Shown: positions 62,310 through 64,000 of the stretch, piece after piece
Layout of the letters: every line of letters begins with the position of its first letter
Position numbering within the stretch: position 1 is the first letter of the stretch
Source of the DNA: Pedobacter sp. B4-66
GTDB taxonomy: Bacteria; Bacteroidota; Bacteroidia; Sphingobacteriales; Sphingobacteriaceae
Assembly (NCBI RefSeq): GCF_018492665.1
Contig: NZ_JAFVME010000012.1
Span: forward strand, 124,001-188,000
Reading direction: 5' to 3'
Length of the DNA: 64,000 nucleotides
The notes under the pieces: generated by a model
What the model was told of the DNA's origin: nothing
Seen by the model: the letters and a program-made list of their open reading frames with translations, nothing else
The model's database searches: none
Program-made: the position numbers and the translations under genes

Positions 62310-63584
62310 ATGAAGCTAAACAAATTACTTTTACTCCTCTTGTTTGTACTATCTGCCTCTGTCGTTTTTGGACAAAGTAGTGCAGAGTTGAAAAGAAAAA
62401 AAGAAGCAATACAACGCGAAATTGATTTGTTGCAGAAAAATGCCAATAAAGCTGCAAATAACAAAAAACTTACTTTAAGTCAGATCAATGCACTAAACGC
62501 TAAGATAGGCTTAATGCAAAGCAAGATCTCAGTAATCAATTCGGAGATGAAGAATCTTGATAATCAGATTCATGAAAACACTAATGTCGTTCATAATTTA
62601 AAGGGACAATTAGGTCAGCTTAAAAAGGAATATGCAAGTATGATCAGGTTTGCTCAGCGCAATCGGAATTCTTATGATAAGATGATGTTTATTTTTGCAG
62701 CAAGTGACTTTAATCAAGCATATAAGCGGATTAAGTACCTGCAACAATTTGGCCAGTATCGTAAAAAGCAGGCTGATTACATTCAGGGTAAACAGAAAGA
62801 TCTTAACTACAAGATTGTAATTTTAGATAAGAATCTTAAGGAGAAGAGCAGTCTTTTGCATGAACAAGAGCAGGAGAAGAATAAACTTGGAAAGAATAAG
62901 AACGAGCAGTCTCAAGTGCTGAATAAGTTTAGTAAAGAAGAAAAGCAGTATAGGCAAGACATTGCAACGCGAAAAAAAATATCAGCTCAGCTTGATAGAA
63001 ATATACGTGCAGCGATTGCAAGGGAGATCGAAAAGGCTAGAAGGATAGCTGAAGAAGAGCGTTTGGCTGCTGAAAGGGCCGCTGCCGCACGAGCTAAAGC
63101 AGAGAACAAACCAGCTCCTGTTGCCGCTGTTCCAAAGGCTAAAACAAGTGGAGGGTACCTGACTGCAACTCCGGAGGCTGCAAGATTATCTTCGCAATTT
63201 GAAAGCAACCGAGGTTCGTTACCATGGCCTGTTGCTACAGGTTCAATTACCGAGCGATTCGGTAGGCATATGGAAGGGCAGGCTTCATATACAAACGACG
63301 GAGTAAACATTGAAACTGCTGAAGGGGCTTCCGTACGTGCAGTGTTTAATGGTAAGGTTACTACTGTAATGGAGCAATTCGGCAGGTATTTCGTGTTGAT
63401 TAAGCATGGAGAATATTTTACAGTTTACCAGAACTTAAAGTCTGTTAATGTATCTAAAGATCAGGAAGTGTCTACAAAACAAACGATAGGTACCGTCGGT
63501 ACTACAGAGGGTACTCCACAGTTGCAATTCCAGATCAGACGAGGGATGGCAGCCCAGAATCCGGAAGCATGGATAGCAAAATAG
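62310..63584 (+). CDS. EnvC-like murein hydrolase activator (degenerate LytM)
   Basis: A 424-residue protein with a signal peptide (LLLLLLFVLSASVVFGQ). A long coiled coil spans about residues 22-260 (AELKRKKEAIQREIDLLQ; YRQDIATRKKISAQLD), followed by an Ala-rich linker. The C-terminal M23/LytM domain covers about 300-424 (VATGSITERFGRHMEG, NDGVNIETAEG, GTPQLQFQIRRG). The HxxxD and HxH zinc ligands are replaced (NDGVN; LQFQ), so it should activate amidases rather than cut peptidoglycan, as for E. coli EnvC. It is the last gene of the operon before tatA. Confidence 0.9.
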   Translation: MKLNKLLLLLLFVLSASVVFGQSSAELKRKKEAIQREIDLLQKNANKAANNKKLTLSQINALNAKIGLMQSKISVINSEMKNLDNQIHENTNVVHNLKGQLGQLKKEYASMIRFAQRNRNSYDKMMFIFAASDFNQAYKRIKYLQQFGQYRKKQADYIQGKQKDLNYKIVILDKNLKEKSSLLHEQEQEKNKLGKNKNEQSQVLNKFSKEEKQYRQDIATRKKISAQLDRNIRAAIAREIEKARRIAEEERLAAERAAAARAKAENKPAPVAAVPKAKTSGGYLTATPEAARLSSQFESNRGSLPWPVATGSITERFGRHMEGQASYTNDGVNIETAEGASVRAVFNGKVTTVMEQFGRYFVLIKHGEYFTVYQNLKSVNVSKDQEVSTKQTIGTVGTTEGTPQLQFQIRRGMAAQNPEAWIAK

Positions 63585-63606
63585 GATATTGTGGATTATA
63601 AATGTT

Positions 63607-63614
63607 TATATTTG
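63607..63614 (+). promoter_or_regulatory. candidate -7 box for tatA
   Basis: TATATTTG matches TAnnTTTG exactly, 28 bases before the tatA ATG. A TTG at 63589-63591 is 15 bases upstream, shorter than usual for a -33 element. Confidence 0.4.
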
Positions 63615-63642
63615 TATTAATTAATTATAAATCAGTAAGAAA

Positions 63643-64000
63643 ATGTATAGAGGGACGTTAATTGAATTCCTGAACATGGGTGGCGGCGAGATAATGCTCA
63701 TCCTGGCGGTGGTACTTTTGTTATTTGGAGGTAAAAAATTACCCGAATTGGCGAGAGGTTTAGGGAAAGGAATCAGAGATTTTAAAGATGCCTCAGAGGG
63801 GGTTAAAAGAGAAATCCATCGTAACATTAATTCCGTAGGTATTGTTGATGATATCGAGTCGGTTATTAATGATACCAATACGAATCGTCACCATCCTTCT
63901 GAGACTACACCAGAACCAGAAGCTCAGGCGGTAGAGGAAACTAAGCAGCCCTTGAATTTTGAAAAGCAGGACCTTGTTGCTGCAAATGACGATACACAGA
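63643..64000 (+). CDS. tatA: Sec-independent translocase subunit TatA/TatB, 3' end outside window
   Basis: From ATG at 63643 the frame stays open to the window edge (119 codons). The N-terminus is MYRGTLIEFLNMGGGEIM, followed by one membrane helix (LILAVVLLLFGG) and the hinge plus amphipathic helix KKLPELARGLGKGIRDFKDA, the TatA/E signature. The C-terminal part is acidic and Pro/Glu-rich, longer than in minimal TatA. It forms the pore for export of folded proteins. It is separated from envC by 58 bases. Confidence 0.93.
   Translation, partial: MYRGTLIEFLNMGGGEIMLILAVVLLLFGGKKLPELARGLGKGIRDFKDASEGVKREIHRNINSVGIVDDIESVINDTNTNRHHPSETTPEPEAQAVEETKQPLNFEKQDLVAANDDTQ

Noticed and set aside
63621..63878. 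85-codon open frame on the - strand at the window end
   Set aside because: The + strand carries an unmistakable TatA N-terminus in the same interval.
1..64000. tRNA, rRNA, insertion sequence or prophage genes
   Set aside because: No cloverleaf-like sequence, transposase motif, terminal inverted repeats with target duplication, or phage structural gene was recognised in the genes or in the intergenic gaps.

Overview
The window looks like a chromosomal segment of a Bacteroidota bacterium of the Sphingobacteriaceae type (Pedobacter-like). Supporting signs are low G+C, few Shine-Dalgarno sequences, TAnnTTTG-type promoter -7 boxes, GH92/GH130 glycosidases, DUF4838 and DUF4292 proteins, SPII lipoproteins, and a flippase-dut-TPR-DUF4292-EnvC-TatA gene order. 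No rRNA, tRNA, CRISPR array, insertion sequence or phage gene was recognised. The genus is an inference.

Region 1 (1-26.2 kb, + strand) is the downstream part of a long polysaccharide (capsule/O-antigen/EPS) operon. It contains an ATP-grasp/HAD pair, several left-handed beta-helix acyltransferases and two membrane acyltransferases. It has a WecE-Wzx-WecF trio that points to 4-acetamido-4,6-dideoxygalactose (Fuc4NAc), a Wzy-like membrane protein and four further glycosyltransferases. A WecB-type epimerase, a bidomain oxidoreductase, DUF4838 and heparinase II/III-like proteins follow. The end is a PglC/PglD/PglE set plus a membrane PglF-type 4,6-dehydratase, which suggests that the lipid-linked unit starts with di-N-acetylbacillosamine. 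A strong intrinsic terminator follows pglE, and the dehydratase lies just beyond it.

Region 2 (26.2-33.2 kb) holds a secreted TPR protein and then, convergent on the - strand, a tightly packed eight-gene type II fatty-acid-synthase-like operon. In order of transcription it encodes a ketoreductase, a FabZ-like hotdog protein, an ACP, a ketosynthase, an enoyl reductase, a phosphopantetheinyl transferase, an alpha/beta hydrolase and a PlsC-type acyltransferase. It appears able to make, activate and hand over its own acyl chain. It is the best candidate here for a poorly described system.

Region 3 (33.4-45.7 kb) holds glmS, a lipoprotein, an orphan LuxR-type response regulator and an orphan PhnD-like binding protein. 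It also has a GH92-GH130 mannoside pair, an esterase, a zinc-ribbon protein, and dxs coupled to an unusual CRP-AraC fusion regulator.

Region 4 (45.8-64 kb) is mostly housekeeping: glyA, a hybrid sensor kinase, a beta-helix lipoprotein, comF, rlmN, rluF, a YafY/DinB pair, an MqnX-like amidohydrolase, a nitronate monooxygenase-like protein and acylphosphatase. The last operon runs flippase, a dut gene with a clean internal deletion, a TPR protein, a DUF4292 lipoprotein and an EnvC-like protein, followed by tatA at the window edge. Two tandem hairpin repeats lie between the sensor kinase and the beta-helix lipoprotein genes. No gene-free stretch exceeds about 270 bases.
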